Positions 11,401 through 22,914 of a stretch of DNA of 64,000 nucleotides are shown in pieces. This DNA comes from Pontederia crassipes (Eukaryota > Streptophyta > Magnoliopsida > Commelinales > Pontederiaceae): NCBI GenBank assembly GCA_030549335.1, contig CM060184.1:44543909-44607908 (forward strand), in the 5' to 3' direction. Both the position numbers and the translations under genes were made by a program. How positions within the stretch are numbered: position 1 is the first letter of the stretch; each line of letters opens with the position of its first letter. Under the pieces are notes generated by a model. The model worked only from the letters and a program-made list of their open reading frames with translations, searched no databases and had not been told where the DNA came from.

Positions 11401-12787
11401 TGCAAATAAATGAGAAGTGTGATGCAAAGAAAAAAAAGATAAAATTGAAAACAGCCATATATGTCACCCTTAGCGCATAGTCATACAATCAACTCCCACT
11501 TTCTAGCAAAAATGATTATGTGATGTATAGAGTATCGGCCTTGAGTTTCTCCAAGTATGAATCTCAGATTACTAAATCATTAAACTGGCCCTGATAAAGA
11601 TGTACCTTAAACAAGACATCTTGTAATAAAGTTAAAGTTCTTCTGTTTTACCACCTAAAGGTGCAACTCAAATGAAAATATAATAAAAATTCCTACACAC
11701 ATAAGTATGCAGCTTGTTCCCAGAAGAGTCCAGGTAAAATTAACTTTATTACATTTTAAATCTGGAATTACAGTTTAAAACCATTTTTAGGGATAAAAAA
11801 CCAAAATTATGGACGTGTTATATATTTTTGCACTGAGAAGAGCTCCTTCAAATGAATTATGGATGTATTTGAATACTTTATACCAGACAATTACCAGAAC
11901 GAAAAAAATAGAGCTCGGATTGGTGTTGATTATTCTGGATTGAAAGTTTGATATCTAATAACTAAAGGAATGGAAGCTCTGATGAATCTTGTCAATAAAT
12001 TTAATTTTCAACTCAGAAATTATAGAGAAATATTTCATACAAATTAATTTCAAACTCATGAACTTTCTTTCGTAGTAAATCATTCATGGTAACATAACAT
12101 GAATCCTCTGATGAATGCAACAACAAGGTATATTCATATCTTGATTCAGGAATTATAACCATTTAGTGAGTTAAACAGTCTACTAGAGTCGAAGCAATTG
12201 AAGCTCCTCAGCAACAGACAGGACCATAACAGTCATATCTTGATTCAGGAACTATAACCATTTAGTGAGTAAAACAGCCTACTAGAGAGTGGAAGCAATT
12301 GAACCTCCTCAGCAACAGACAGGACCGCAACAGTCTTACTTTATTTATCAATCTAACATTTTCCTCACATCAATATAAAGAAAAAGAACTCTTCTGTTTG
12401 CCTTTTGTTTGCTTAAAAAATGGTGATGCATTCTTTTGTAGACATTTCTTCAGTTTAAAGGATCAAATATAGCAAATGCATCACCTCATAATTTCATTTA
12501 GAGCCATCTGATTTGCAGGGAAAGTGAAAGCTTCAGAAGATAAAAAGGGATCCGATTCCACCAATAAAAGGGGATGTGATGATAGCTAAATAAACGGACA
12601 TTACTGTCATATTTTCTGTTGAAATTAGTGAAATTTACTACACACGACTTTCTAAAATTCTTAAAAAATGAGGCAACAAATCTCAATAAGAACAGGAAAC
12701 TTACTGTTCAACAGCAGACTGAACTTCTTGCTTCTTGATCTTTCCCCCGACCCCCGTGGCAAGATCAATTGCTCCAGTTTTCGACAT
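5463..12787 (-). CDS. SMT1: Cycloartenol/sterol C-24 methyltransferase, 12 coding exons
   Basis: This enzyme transfers a methyl group from S-adenosylmethionine to C-24 of cycloartenol, the first step that commits carbon to plant 24-alkyl sterols, usually at the ER. Coding exons (minus): 12705-12787, 9699-9765, 8696-8769, 8515-8599, 8367-8422, 6944-6998, 6464-6511, 6296-6379, 6002-6202, 5799-5924, 5619-5716, 5463-5523. All introns are GT-AG, phases join cleanly, and the total of 1038 bp gives 345 residues, the usual SMT1 length. Visible motifs are the sterol-binding [12 protein letters not shown] (62-73), the SAM-binding [10 protein letters not shown] (105-114), [10 protein letters not shown] (175-184) and YEW (204-206). 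The N-terminus [12 protein letters not shown] resembles monocot SMT1. No inactivating change was seen. Introns carry a SINE, a LINE tail and tandem duplications. SMT1 rather than SMT2/3 is supported by motif wording and the absence of an N-terminal membrane anchor. Confidence 0.97.
7701..7719. repeat. Target-site duplication of the LINE tail (left)
   Basis: The 19-bp sequence CAATTTTGGATTCAACAAA recurs exactly at 7975-7993 and brackets the LINE 3' fragment. Confidence 0.9.
7720..7974 (-). mobile_element. 5'-truncated LINE (RTE-like) 3' end in SMT1 intron 5
   Basis: 255 bp flanked by a perfect 19-bp target duplication. On the minus strand it ends with GGGATAAGGCTTTGTTGTTG and a (TTG)n tail. 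Its translation on the minus strand shows the C-terminal wording common in plant LINE proteins: [12 protein letters not shown], then [23 protein letters not shown] long target duplication plus 5' truncation is what target-primed reverse transcription leaves. It sits in the intron between exons 5 and 6, in the same strand sense as SMT1. The RTE clade is inferred from the TTG tail; only the 3' end is present. Confidence 0.8.
9046..9229 (+). mobile_element. Au-like SINE in SMT1 intron 2
   Basis: 184 bp bounded by a perfect 18-bp target duplication GAATAAAGAAGCCAAGCA at 9028-9045 and 9230-9247. The 3' end reads CCATGTAGCCGACCCCACCT, then GGGATAAGGCTTTG and five to six TTG triplets, the signature 3' end of the plant Au SINE family as I recall it. 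Length is close to the roughly 180 bp of that family. About 50 bp of its 3' end match the LINE tail at 7720-7974, as expected if the LINE machinery mobilises the SINE. It lies antisense to SMT1. Confidence 0.85.
9870..11569. repeat. Near-identical 0.85-kb tandem duplication in SMT1 intron 1
   Basis: Copy 1 spans 9870-10720 and copy 2 10721-11569 (851 and about 849 bp). By eye I found only a few differences: a shorter T-run (about 9943 versus 10797), GGATCG versus GGACCG (about 10051 versus 10902), and AAAAGCTGC versus AAAACTGC (about 10547 versus 11397). Each copy holds the small hairpin AAGCCTTCCGTGAAGAAGGCTT. The duplication is entirely intronic and should not alter the protein. It could equally be an assembly artefact. 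Confidence 0.95.
12134..12331. repeat. 99-bp diverged tandem duplication in SMT1 intron 1
   Basis: Two copies starting TCATATCTTGATTCAGGAA/T at 12134 and 12233 run through CAGCAACAGACAGGACC and CAACAGTC, with about half a dozen differences. It is older than the 0.85-kb duplication in the same intron. Confidence 0.9.
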
Positions 12788-12791
12788 CTCC
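12788..12791 (-). other. Splice acceptor of a likely 5'-UTR intron, 4 nt before the SMT1 start
   Basis: On the minus strand the sequence upstream of the ATG is CCTGTTCCTTTCATCCATAG followed by GGAG and ATG. This is a strong acceptor just before the start codon. With a TATA box about 865 bp farther upstream, it suggests the 5' UTR is interrupted by an intron. I could not fix the donor. Confidence 0.6.
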
Positions 12792-13359
12792 CTATGGATG
12801 AAAGGAACAGGATTCCGTTGATGTCAAAACGAATCCAGTGACTTACAGAAGAAATATGACCATAACAAACATTAACCAGAAAACACAGCGGAACTACTTG
12901 ATTTGTGAAAAGGAACAAACATCATCAGCCGAATCACAATTTTCCAAGGATATGCAGTCATATCCGTTACCTTCATTTATAGCAGAGAATAATTAGAAGG
13001 AAAAAGTACATTTTGCCCGGGAGTACAACGAGATGTATTGGATCCGCACGCTGATAGATAAAATCAATGCAACTGTACTTACCAAATAGTTTTCTTGCCA
13101 AATTAACTAAAACAATACTGCGGAGAACAGCGAAATCTGCAATATCTTTTCCACACAGAGAAAAGGGAAGAGAGAAAAGGGTTGCATCAAACTTTGCGCA
13201 TTTATATTTTATAGGAAAAACAAGGCAGACAGAGAGCGTTCCATCCACAACCCAGGAAAGATATGCACGAAAGTAATAAAGCGCCACCACGCAGCTCGAG
13301 AGCCTTCTTAACATCTCGAAAAATTTCGACGAGGGGCGCCGGGAAAAAAGAGATCAATG

Positions 13360-13625
13360 GATTTGTCGTCCAAAGAAAAAAAAAGAAAGAAAAAGAAAGA
13401 AAGAAAGAAAAAGGAAAGAGGGGTTTTAAACTTGGAAAAGTGCTGGTCATGCTAGAAATCAACAGCGGAGACAGATTCATAATTCGCAAGATATCGGAAA
13501 CAATACAAGAGCAGAACGCAGATGGGAACCTGGAAGGAGGAGAGGGTCAGCCGGAAGAGGAGGAGCGCCGGCGAACGGAGGAGGAGGAGGAGGAGGAGGA
13601 GGAGGGGGAGGGGGAGGAGTGGGGT
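13360..13625 (-). promoter_or_regulatory. SMT1 5'-UTR, pyrimidine-rich (CTTT/CCT repeats)
   Basis: On the minus strand this stretch holds a (CTTT)n run (13377-13422) and a (TCC)n run (13555-13615). CT-rich leaders just downstream of TATA boxes are common in plant housekeeping genes. The plus-strand open frame across it (Glu/Lys-rich) is a low-complexity shadow. Confidence 0.5.
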
Positions 13626-13651
13626 CGTCCTCCAGCGACGGGTGGCTCCTT

Positions 13652-13658
13652 TTATATA
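13652..13658 (-). promoter_or_regulatory. SMT1 TATA box
   Basis: The minus-strand text GCCATATATAAAAGGAG is a near-consensus plant TATA box. Transcription would start near 13620-13630. A TGGGCCC (site II/TCP-like) motif lies about 45 bp upstream (13702-13708). Confidence 0.6.
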
Positions 13659-13812
13659 TGGCATCTCTTCGGAGTCCGTTTTCCTATGAATGTGGTGGTG
13701 GGGGCCCATTTGCCAGCTTGGAATCACGATTCACGAGGCTGCTTCTGTGTTTTTTTCCTTAAAAAAATTAATTAGTCTATTTATCTCTTTAATTAAGCGG
13801 TGGAGAGACGCT

Positions 13813-13862
13813 CACGTGCGGGAGGACCCATGAGCTCGTGCGTCCTAACTGGCCGGCACGTG
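13813..13862. promoter_or_regulatory. Two G-boxes (CACGTG) upstream of SMT1
   Basis: CACGTG occurs at 13813-13818 and 13857-13862, about 190-235 bp upstream of the expected SMT1 start site. G-boxes bind bZIP and bHLH factors. Function here is inferred from position only. Confidence 0.5.
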
Positions 13863-14774
13863 TGATCCGGGTGAATCGGGCGAGGTCTTGAGACCGGTGA
13901 GGAAACACCCAAAATGCTACCCAACCTCGAAAAAATTATTTCGGTAGAGGAAATTAAAAGAAAAAAAAATGATAGACCATATATTATTACTGCATTTATT
14001 GTCTCTCGTGAAAATTTTCTAAAGATAATTTGACCATCAATAGTTCGTGATATATAAAATATTGTCTAAAAACGAGTGACATTAAAATTTTGCAAGTTTT
14101 GACAATAAAAAGATTCAGTCTGCATATATGGTTGATTTCATCATTTTTTTTTGTTGATACGGGAGTTACGGAAAGCTAACAAATTCAATTTAAAATTTAT
14201 TGACAATAAAAATAATGAAATATTGATGAAAATATAAGACAATAAAATTTATATCGTCAAGAATTTGATATCCGACTTGCAAAACATTGTCATTTCCTAA
14301 GACTTGCTATTAATCTGATCACATTTTAGATAAAAAAATAATAAATACTAAACAAATAGGGTAAACTTTTGTGAAAAAAAATTTTGAATTATCATATTTG
14401 TTATAAATATAGTCTAAACGTTTATCTTTTTTTTATGTAAATCTGTAAAATTTAAAAATAATTGCAGATGTAGTTTATCTATCACTTCATCTTTTTTTAA
14501 AAAAATAATATCAATTCAACAATGTCACACAAAAAAGTAAATGGCGTATTATATCAATTTTATAGTATTTAAAAAATAAAAATGTTCTTTTTAAGCATCT
14601 ATATAAGATGACAGTTCTTGTTCCCAATAAAACAAAATCTGATTTTATTACTATGTAATTTTTTACCTTGTTTATAAATATAAATATGCATTGACTTATT
14701 TGACATATGGAAATTGTTTGATGTTATGATGATTTGAAAACTTCACTTCATCTTTTTTATAAAAAATATTGACT
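13863..14774. other. AT-rich intergenic sequence
   Basis: No gene, RNA or clear transposon end was seen between the SMT1 upstream region and the 5' LTR at 14780. Confidence 0.5.
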
Positions 14775-14779
14775 CATTT

Positions 14780-16127
14780 TGTAATACCCAGATTTTTTAA
14801 AAAGGGTAAATTGGGTTTGACGGTTATATTAGGCCTAAAACTCTAATGTCCCCCTATTTAAAATCTCCAAGCCTCCTTATTAATCTCTTTCCTCTATCTA
14901 ATCTTCTAATAGTTAGGTTTTGAGGAAAAGAAATCTGAGGAGTAAGGAAGAATGGGAAGACGTAAAGAAAGAAAGATGAGGAGAACAAAAGAGGATTGAA
15001 AGATATGTAAAGGGGATTCAAACTCCTCTCTTTTCTCTCAATATTTGTATGATTGGATTGGAAGATCTAAGAACATCCTAATTTTTTATAGGAATTATGA
15101 TTAAAGGATTTTATGTGTCTCTCTAAATCTGATTTAATTGAATTGTATAGACATGATGGTTGGTTTTGTGTGTTACATAATTAAGAGTTACATCTTAATT
15201 TGCCCAAATTCATAATTGTCCTTGCAATAATTATTTAGATAGATTTTACTTATCCAAGAATTATAAATAATATATGGATGAAAAATTCTCGAAGAAAATT
15301 AGTTTCATTCGATTTGAAGGTGTATAAAAATAGTTATGTGAACTGCTATTATGCTATCTCAAGTGATAGCGAAACAAAATTGTAAAATGTGTCATAATTT
15401 GGAAATACTGAAATAGAATTTGAAATTTATTTGCAGGTTCGATATTGGTTATATCTTTCTATGAAATTTGGAATCATATGAAAACAATATGTATAAAATA
15501 AGTTATTAATATTTTAGTGTCAACCATCAAAATACTATACAAAAAATAGATTTTGATATTTGTATAAATTGCTGTGATTAAACCACAAAAATATAAAACT
15601 CATAGATTTTAAATGTGATTACTATTAAAGTATAGTTTGCAAGAAAATTGCAATTAATCAGAAAGAATATCTATGTATTAAGTTATAATTTTTTTATTGA
15701 TGATACGTCAGAACTGCCAAAAAGGGAAAGTGGTCTATTATATTATTTATGTCAACTTTGTTATGTCAATACTATGCATTATCTTTAAATGTTTATGCAT
15801 TCAAGATGAAATGATCTGTGGATGTATAATATCTTTTGATGTTTTGTAAATTTAATATGTTATGTTATTTATGAAATATTGATTATTGTATTGATTATCA
15901 TCTAGATACACAAATTGCATGGACTATTACTAATGACCTTATAATATGAATCGATGATATGCACACATTTTATGAATATGATATGGACTTATTCACATGT
16001 TTAATGATTTTTCGCAATAGTATATGTCTATCATTTTATTTATGATGATGTTATGACGAACGGACTAGCACTATCGAAATGACCTAATAGTCCTCTGATT
16101 TTTAGGGTGAATTTTCGGAGTGTTACA
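14780..16127 (+). repeat. 5' LTR of gypsy 1
   Basis: It begins TGTAATACCCAG and ends GGAGTGTTACA, directly followed by the primer binding site. It is about 1.35 kb, shorter than the reassembled 3' LTR (about 2.17 kb). The 3' LTR has extra segments at about 24060-24555 and 38430-38660 that are missing here, so this copy has probably suffered deletions. Identity over shared parts looks like roughly 85% by eye. Confidence 0.9.
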
Positions 16128-19100
16128 GTTGGTATCACAGCATGCTTAAGTCCTATATTAAGTATGTCATAAAATTGTTAAGTGTATAAGTCCATGTACA
16201 ACCGTGATAAGCAGTCATTCAAAGTAAAGAGTATGTGTGTTTTGTGTCATATATATAAAAGCAAAGGTAAAAGCATTGAGTAAGAGTAGGAGTTTTAAAA
16301 CTAAAGATTAATATAACATATGATATACGAACAATTTTTTCTTATTTTCAAAATTAAAAATGGGAGAGAGAGTAAGACAATTAATTTCTTAAATAAAAAT
16401 ATAAAAATATTTAATTCGAGTAAGAGTAGGAGGTTTAAAACTAAAGATTAATATAACATATGATGTATGAACAATTTTTTCTTATATTTGAAATTAAAAA
16501 TGAGAGAGAAAGAGTAATACAATTAATTGAAATTAATTGCTTAAAAATAAATATAAAAATATTTAATTTGAGAAAGAGTAGGACTTTTAAAACTAATAAT
16601 AAATATAACTTATGATATACGAAAAAATTTAAATATAAAAGATAAAACACCCTACAAAATTAGTTAAATAAGATAAATTAATATATTACGAGTTTTGTTA
16701 TTTTCGAAATTAAAAAATTAAAATAAGGATTTCAATTAGTTAGGTAAAGTGGCAATGGCGAGGCATGGCGGCAACTAATTATAATTATAATTTATAATAT
16801 AATAATAGGTATCCTATATAGACCTAAATTAATCCTAATCATAATATTATCACGTATATATCCTAATACTACATTACATATCATAAAACTAATCCTCCTC
16901 TAATCTTCTATAAAATCGTATATAATAAATATATCCTATCCTAATTTTATAATTTCGTCCCAAAAAAGCCAATTAAATATGTGTGCAACGGGTTAATACC
17001 AATTAGGAGTTATAAAAAAATCATTATATGACAATATACATCTGAAAAATAACATATATATATAACCTATTATTATTTTTGAAAATAAATAATATCATAT
17101 AATAAAAGTGTGTTGATTAAATCTAAAAGGTAAAACTAAATATATATAACGTATTATTATTTTCGGAAATTTTGGAAAAAAGGAATATCATACAATAAAA
17201 GTTTGTTGCTTAAATCTAAAAATTAAAACTAATTAATTCGAAGTAGGCTTCTTAGTTTGTTATATAGGTTAACAAAAATAAAATATGATTAAATTTATTA
17301 GCATAATTTGATAACAAGCAGAGTTCTTTCGTTATGATTAATGAAATAATATTTTGTTTCTAAAAGATAATGTAAGTTAATAATGGTTTATTTTTAAAAT
17401 ATAATTTGTCATTTTCGGAATTAAAAATGATTTAAAATAAATAATTTAATTTGATTGATTAATATTTCCTTTTTATCCATTTGAGTATGATTAAAATAAA
17501 TAATGTTTTCATAATAAAAGATAATGTGCAAGTAAATAATCATTTCTTTTTAAAAGGCAATTTGTTATTTTCGAATTAAAAAATCATTTAAAATAGAAAT
17601 ATCAATTTAATTCAAATTAAGATTAATCTTTTCTATTTATAAATTTGAGAATGATTAGAATAAATAATCTTCCCTTTCTCAAAGGCAATGAACAAAATAT
17701 AATAAAAATAAATAATATTTTCTTTCTAAAAGAGACAATGTACAAATGTATTAAAAATAATAATTCATTTTAAATTATTTTATAATATTTTGTTATACAA
17801 GTTAACAAAAATAAATATGATTAAATTCATTAGCATAATTTGATAACTAGTAGATTTCTTGCATTATCATTAAAATAAGTAACATTTTGTTTCTAAAAGA
17901 TAATGTACAAGTATACCATGACACATTTTTAAAAAATAATTTGTCATATTCGGAATTAAAAATTATTTAAAACAAATAGTTCAATGTGAGTGAAATTAAA
18001 ATTTCTTTTTCATCCATTTGAGTATGATTAAAATAAATAATGTTTTCTTTGTAAATGAAAATGTGCAGGTATAGTTTCTTTTTAAAAGATAATTTATTAT
18101 TTTTGAAAAAATAATTTAAAATGATATTTCAATCCGAGTCAGATTAAGATTAATATTTACTTTTTTTTAATCAATTTGAGTGTGATTGAAATAAATGTTC
18201 TTCCCTTTCTAAAATGTAATGCATAAATATAATAAAATAAATAATGTCCTTTTTAAAAGGTGTTGTAGAGGTGTCATAAAACAAATAATATGTCATTTTT
18301 AAAAGATAAATGTATTATTTTCGAAATAAAAAACTGAAAGTAATGTTTTCAATTGAGTATAAATAATTTTAAATAAAGAAATCAATTTCAGTCAAATAAA
18401 TATTAATCTTTCTTATATTTTCTTTTTAAAATATAAATGAAAATTATATAATTTTAGAAAATAAAGGTGATCTTATAGTGATTTTTTATATAAGGTAAAA
18501 AAAATAAAAGTAGGCTAAATTTATTAGCACAATTTAGTTAGAAGCAATTATTTTAGTATGACTACAATAAATAAATTTTCATTTATAAAAGATAATGTAT
18601 ATGTAAATAATATTTACTTTGTGAAACATAATTTATTATTTTTGATTAAAAATAATTTAAATAAAGAAAATATTCTTTGATTAAATAAATAATTTTAATA
18701 ATAATTTCTTTAATGTGTTGTGCTTGGATTGATCAATGTGACATGCCGTCGTATTGTGTTGACAAGGTTCGTTTTAAAAATAAGAGGTGTCATGTTGAAT
18801 TGACATTATGCCAACCCGACATAGTTTGTGCACAATCCAACAAAGCTAGCTCGGTGGGGTCAGATGGTTTGTTTTTAATTTTCTTGCTCAAATTTTATTT
18901 CCATTAATAATAAATCAAAATTAAGAATAAACTATAATAAGTGATATAAATAATAATATATAATATTAGGATTATTAGATATATAAAAATTTTATATAAT
19001 ATATAAATAAATATTTAAATATGTAATACGAAATAGAAAAATAAAAGAAAATATGTTTGGGCTGGGTCCGAGGAATTTCGTGTGGGTCACATGCTTGACC

Positions 19101-19700
19101 GGCAGCATGTACAAAATTTCTTCTCTTAAGCAATGAATTCAATTGTGTCCAAAATAATTTAAACTAAAGAATTCAATTTGATTTGAAAATAATTAATTAT
19201 TTAAGAAAAAAGTAATTTAATTAGAAGTCGGGGTCTTGGTAATTTTAAATTGAATTTTAAGCTTTTCAAAATGGAATAACCTATTTATGACATTTAAATA
19301 CTAATAAATTAGTTTTGATAATTATTATAAGTTATAATATTTCAATTATATATTATATATTTTTATAATATATGTCGTCTATGCAATGTACGGGATTTAG
19401 GACTGGTGTTGGTTAATTACTGTTATGTTAAGGATGGAAGCAAAAAGTTTTCCAATGGGAATGCTAATGTTTACGTATAAATTTGATAGTATTGTCAAAT
19501 TGACTTAGGACAATATGTAACATGAGATGTGAATCTCATTGTAAGTTGTAAGGATGATGGACATATGATAAGAAATGGATTGCCCAAAATTGTATACATG
19601 ATTGTTCATAACAATTGAACAAGTTTTCATAATCCAAAGATTGAAATGACTAAGAAAATTATAGTGAAATTCAATTTTCGTACAAGCAAATAAAAAGTTC
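16128..19700 (+). other. AT-rich internal region of gypsy 1, no recognisable gag
   Basis: Between the primer site and the protease relic lies 3.5 kb of very AT-rich DNA with no gag or zinc knuckle that I can find. It carries degenerate internal repeats: a roughly 135-bp unit around GAGTAAGAGTAGGAG(T/G)TTTAAAA near 16290 and 16420, and a scattered unit around AAAGATAATGT(A/G)CAAGTA...TTTGTTATTTTCG between 17370 and 18660. Confidence 0.6.
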
Positions 19701-19713
19701 ACTGACTTTTAAA

Positions 19714-22700
19714 ATGAAAAGTATGAAATGTCAGCTAGAAATAGCAACACCTCTAGGGAGGGTCTCCACCAGGCAATACCTCCCAGAGACATCAGTAATG
19801 ATAGAGGGAGATAATTACTCGACTGACCTCATAGTGCTACCTATGATGGACTATGATGTCATACTTTGCATGGATTGGTGTCATACTATGATGCCTACAT
19901 GATGTGTTGACAAAGAAAGGTCATGATCAATAAGAAGGATGACAATTTTTGTAACCTTTTACAGAATTCCATCCAAGAAGAAGAAGATGATGATCTCTAG
20001 TCAAGGCAACCAAGATACTGAACAAGGGTTGTTGAGAATTCTTGGCGAGTGTACTCAAGAGTGATTTCCAACCTAAGCCATTATAAGAACTTGAAGAGGT
20101 GAAGGACTTTCTAGATGTATTTCCCAAAGAGCTCCCGAAATTACCACCGAAAAGGGAGATTGATTTTCATATAGAGTTGATACCATGGACGACCCCGATC
20201 CCAAATCTACCTACAAGATGGCACCATCAGAGATGAAAGAACTGAAGGCACAACTGCAGGAACTACTGGGCATAGTTTTCATTAGGCCAAGCGTGTCCCC
20301 ATGGGGTGCACATATCCTATTCGTGAAGAAGAACGATGGATCACTGAGACTATGTATTGACTATATGATGCTCAACAAAGTGACCATCAAGAATAAAGAC
20401 TCACTACCCAGAATAGATGATCTTTTTTATCAGTTATCTTCTGTATCAGTTTTCTCAAAGATTGACTTGAGAAGTGGATAGCATCAGCTCAGAGTGGTCG
20501 ATGAAGACATAGCTAAGATGGTCTTCAGATCAAGATATGGCCATTATGAATTTTTAGTTATGTCTTTTAGATTGACAAATGCTCCTGCAACGTTTATTAA
20601 TTTGATGAATAGGATACTCAAGCCTCACTTGGATAGGTTTGTGATAGTATTTGTGAATGACATTTTAGTATATTCATCAAGTCCTGAGGAACACCAGAAA
20701 CATCTATAGATTGTTCTGGAGACTTTGCGGCAATATCAACTGTATGTAAAATTCTTCAAGTGTGAATTTTGGTTGGAACAAGTGATATTTTTTGGTCATA
20801 GTGTTTCAAAGGAAGGCATTTCTGTGCACCTAGCAAAGTTTGAAGTAGTTATTAACTGGGAAAAAATAGTAATTGAAATCAGAAGTTTTTTTGGATTGAC
20901 CGGTTAAGGTTCATCTAAGATTTCTTCAAGATTGCTTCTCCAATGATCAAACTGACTTGGAAATGAGAGAAGATCAACTGGAACAGAAGTGCGAAGAAAG
21001 CTTCTACTTCTGCACCAGTGCTGACAATTCCCAATGAAGTTGGAGGGTACACGGTATACAGTGATGCTAGTTGTACTGAATTGGAATGTGTACTGATGCA
21101 GCATGGAAGAGTGGTTGCATATGCTTCAAGGCAACTTAAAACTCAAGAAAAGAATTATCATACTCATGATTTGGATCTAGCAGCTGTGGTGTTTGCTTTG
21201 AAGATATGGCACCACTGTCCGTATGGAGAGAAATTTGAAGTCTGCACTGATCACAAGAGTCTCAAGTATATGTTCTCTCAAAAGGAACTCAACATGAAAC
21301 AAAAAAGATAGTTAGAGTTTCTGAAAGATTATGAGTTTGGTATTCTTTACCATTCAAGAAAGGCCAACTCAGTGGCAGATGCTCTAAGTAGAAAATATGA
21401 AGGTTGACTTGTTTGAAGGTCTACAAGTGGACTCTAATTGAAGGAAGCACACAAAGAAAGCTGATGACGCATTGTGTCATTCGGCTTGAACTAGTGGCAA
21501 AAATTGCACAAGCATAGAAGGGAAATCTAGAGTATAAGGAGCTGAAAGTTCTATGTGAAAAAGAACACCTAGACTATAAGATTGATGAAGATGGAACCAT
21601 CAGGTTCTAAGACAGACTGTGGGTACCTGATGATAAAGAGCTTAAGGAGGAAATTCTGATTGAGTGCCACAAGTTTGCTATTCACCCAAGATGTTCAAGG
21701 ACCTTTAGAGAACATTTTGCTGGAAGGATATGAGAAGAGAGGTGGCGGAATTTGTTTGTAAGTGCTTAGTCCGCCAAGAGATCAAGGTTGAGCATCAGAA
21801 GCTACCGGGTTTACTGAACCCATTACCCATACCTTAGTGAAAGTGGAAGGACATCCCAATGGACTTCATTGTAGGTCTCCCGAGGACACATAAAGGACAT
21901 GATGCTATTTGGATTATCGTGGACAGATTATTCAAGTCAGCTCACTTTTTACCATATAGTGTGAGTATAATTGTATGTAGATGAGATTATTTGATTACAT
22001 GGAATTCATTATCCATTGTATTGGATAGTTATCCGAGGTTCACAGCAAGATTCTAGAAAGGATTACAGCATGCTTTTGGCATAAGTCTGCATTATAGCAC
22101 TGCTTTTCACCATTAGAGTAATGGGCAAAGTGAAAGGATAATTCAGACTCTCGAGGACATGTAGATTGGCAAGGCAGCTGGGATGATCACCTCGCCTTTT
22201 CCGAGTTTGCTTACAACAACAACTATCATTCCTCCATAAAATTGCATTATTTGAAGTTCTGTATGAAAGACCTTGTAGGTCTCCCACATGTTAGAGTGCG
22301 GTTGGTGAAGAAAGACTACCAGGATCTGAACTAGTAGAAAAGTATGAAGAGAAAATTGCTCTGATCAAGGAAAGAATGAAGACAGCTCTGAGCCGTTAGA
22401 AAAGTTATGTAGACAAGTTGAGGACCATGTACTATTAAAGGTATCTCCTACCAAAGGAGTCATGAGATTCACAAAAAAGGCAAATTGACTCCTAGATATA
22501 TATCGATCCATTTGAGATTCTCGAGATGGAGAGAGAAGGAGCATACGAATTAACATTGCCTCCTTCATATGTCAGAATCTATATGTGTCAATGTTTCGCA
22601 AGTGCACATATAACATCTCCTATGTAATGGTGATTGAAGAGCCAATCATTCAAGAAGACCTCACTTATGAGGAGTATCCTATAGAGATACTAGAATATGG

Positions 22701-22809
22701 TGAGCATCGACTAAGAAACAAAGTGGTGAAGATTGCATGGAAGAACCACAATAGAACGACATGGAAACTAGAAGAAGAAATGAAAAAAACAATTTTCAAG
22801 ACCATTTGA
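19714..22809 (+). pseudogene. Gypsy 1 pol remnant (protease, RT, RNase H, integrase, chromodomain-like)
   Basis: The remnant is read in pieces. 19714-19902 is the end of the protease (ADLIVLP-like text, then MDYDVILCMDW). 20080-20907 is RT with [26 protein letters not shown] and FVNDILVYS. 21018-21400 is RNase H with YSDAS and the end DALSRK. About 21640-22560 is integrase, including PMDFIVGLP and DAIWIIVDR. 22585-22809 is a chromodomain-like tail (RNKVVKIAWKNHNRTTWKLEEEM). In-frame stops occur, for example after FSKIDLRSG (20479-20481) and after EEHQKHL (20707-20709). The catalytic pair normally FVDD reads FVND, with AAT at 20656-20658. It cannot make an active polyprotein. Confidence 0.9.
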
Positions 22810-22861
22810 GAAGTGTTCTTAGTATGTTTAAAATTCGAGGACGAATTTTCATTTAAGGAGA

Positions 22862-22914
22862 GTTGGGGGGGGGGGGGGGGGGGTAGGGGGGGGGGGGGGG
22901 TGGGGGTGGAAGGA
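22862..22914 (+). other. Polypurine tract with poly-G expansion before the 3' LTR
   Basis: Directly upstream of the 3' LTR start (TGTAGTACTCC at 22915) there are runs of 19 G (22865-22883), 15 G (22886-22900) and 5 G, broken by TA and T. This is the place of the polypurine tract that primes plus-strand DNA synthesis. Its length is far beyond a normal tract. Confidence 0.8.

Noticed and set aside
11245..11427. 60-codon minus-strand open frame in the intron 1 duplication
   Set aside because: It lies within an intron of SMT1, has no family features and no coding-like neighbours.
13263..13775. 170-codon plus-strand open frame rich in Lys and Glu
   Set aside because: It is antisense to the SMT1 leader and promoter and is made of GAAA and GGA repeats; no domain, and the SMT1 TATA box lies inside it.
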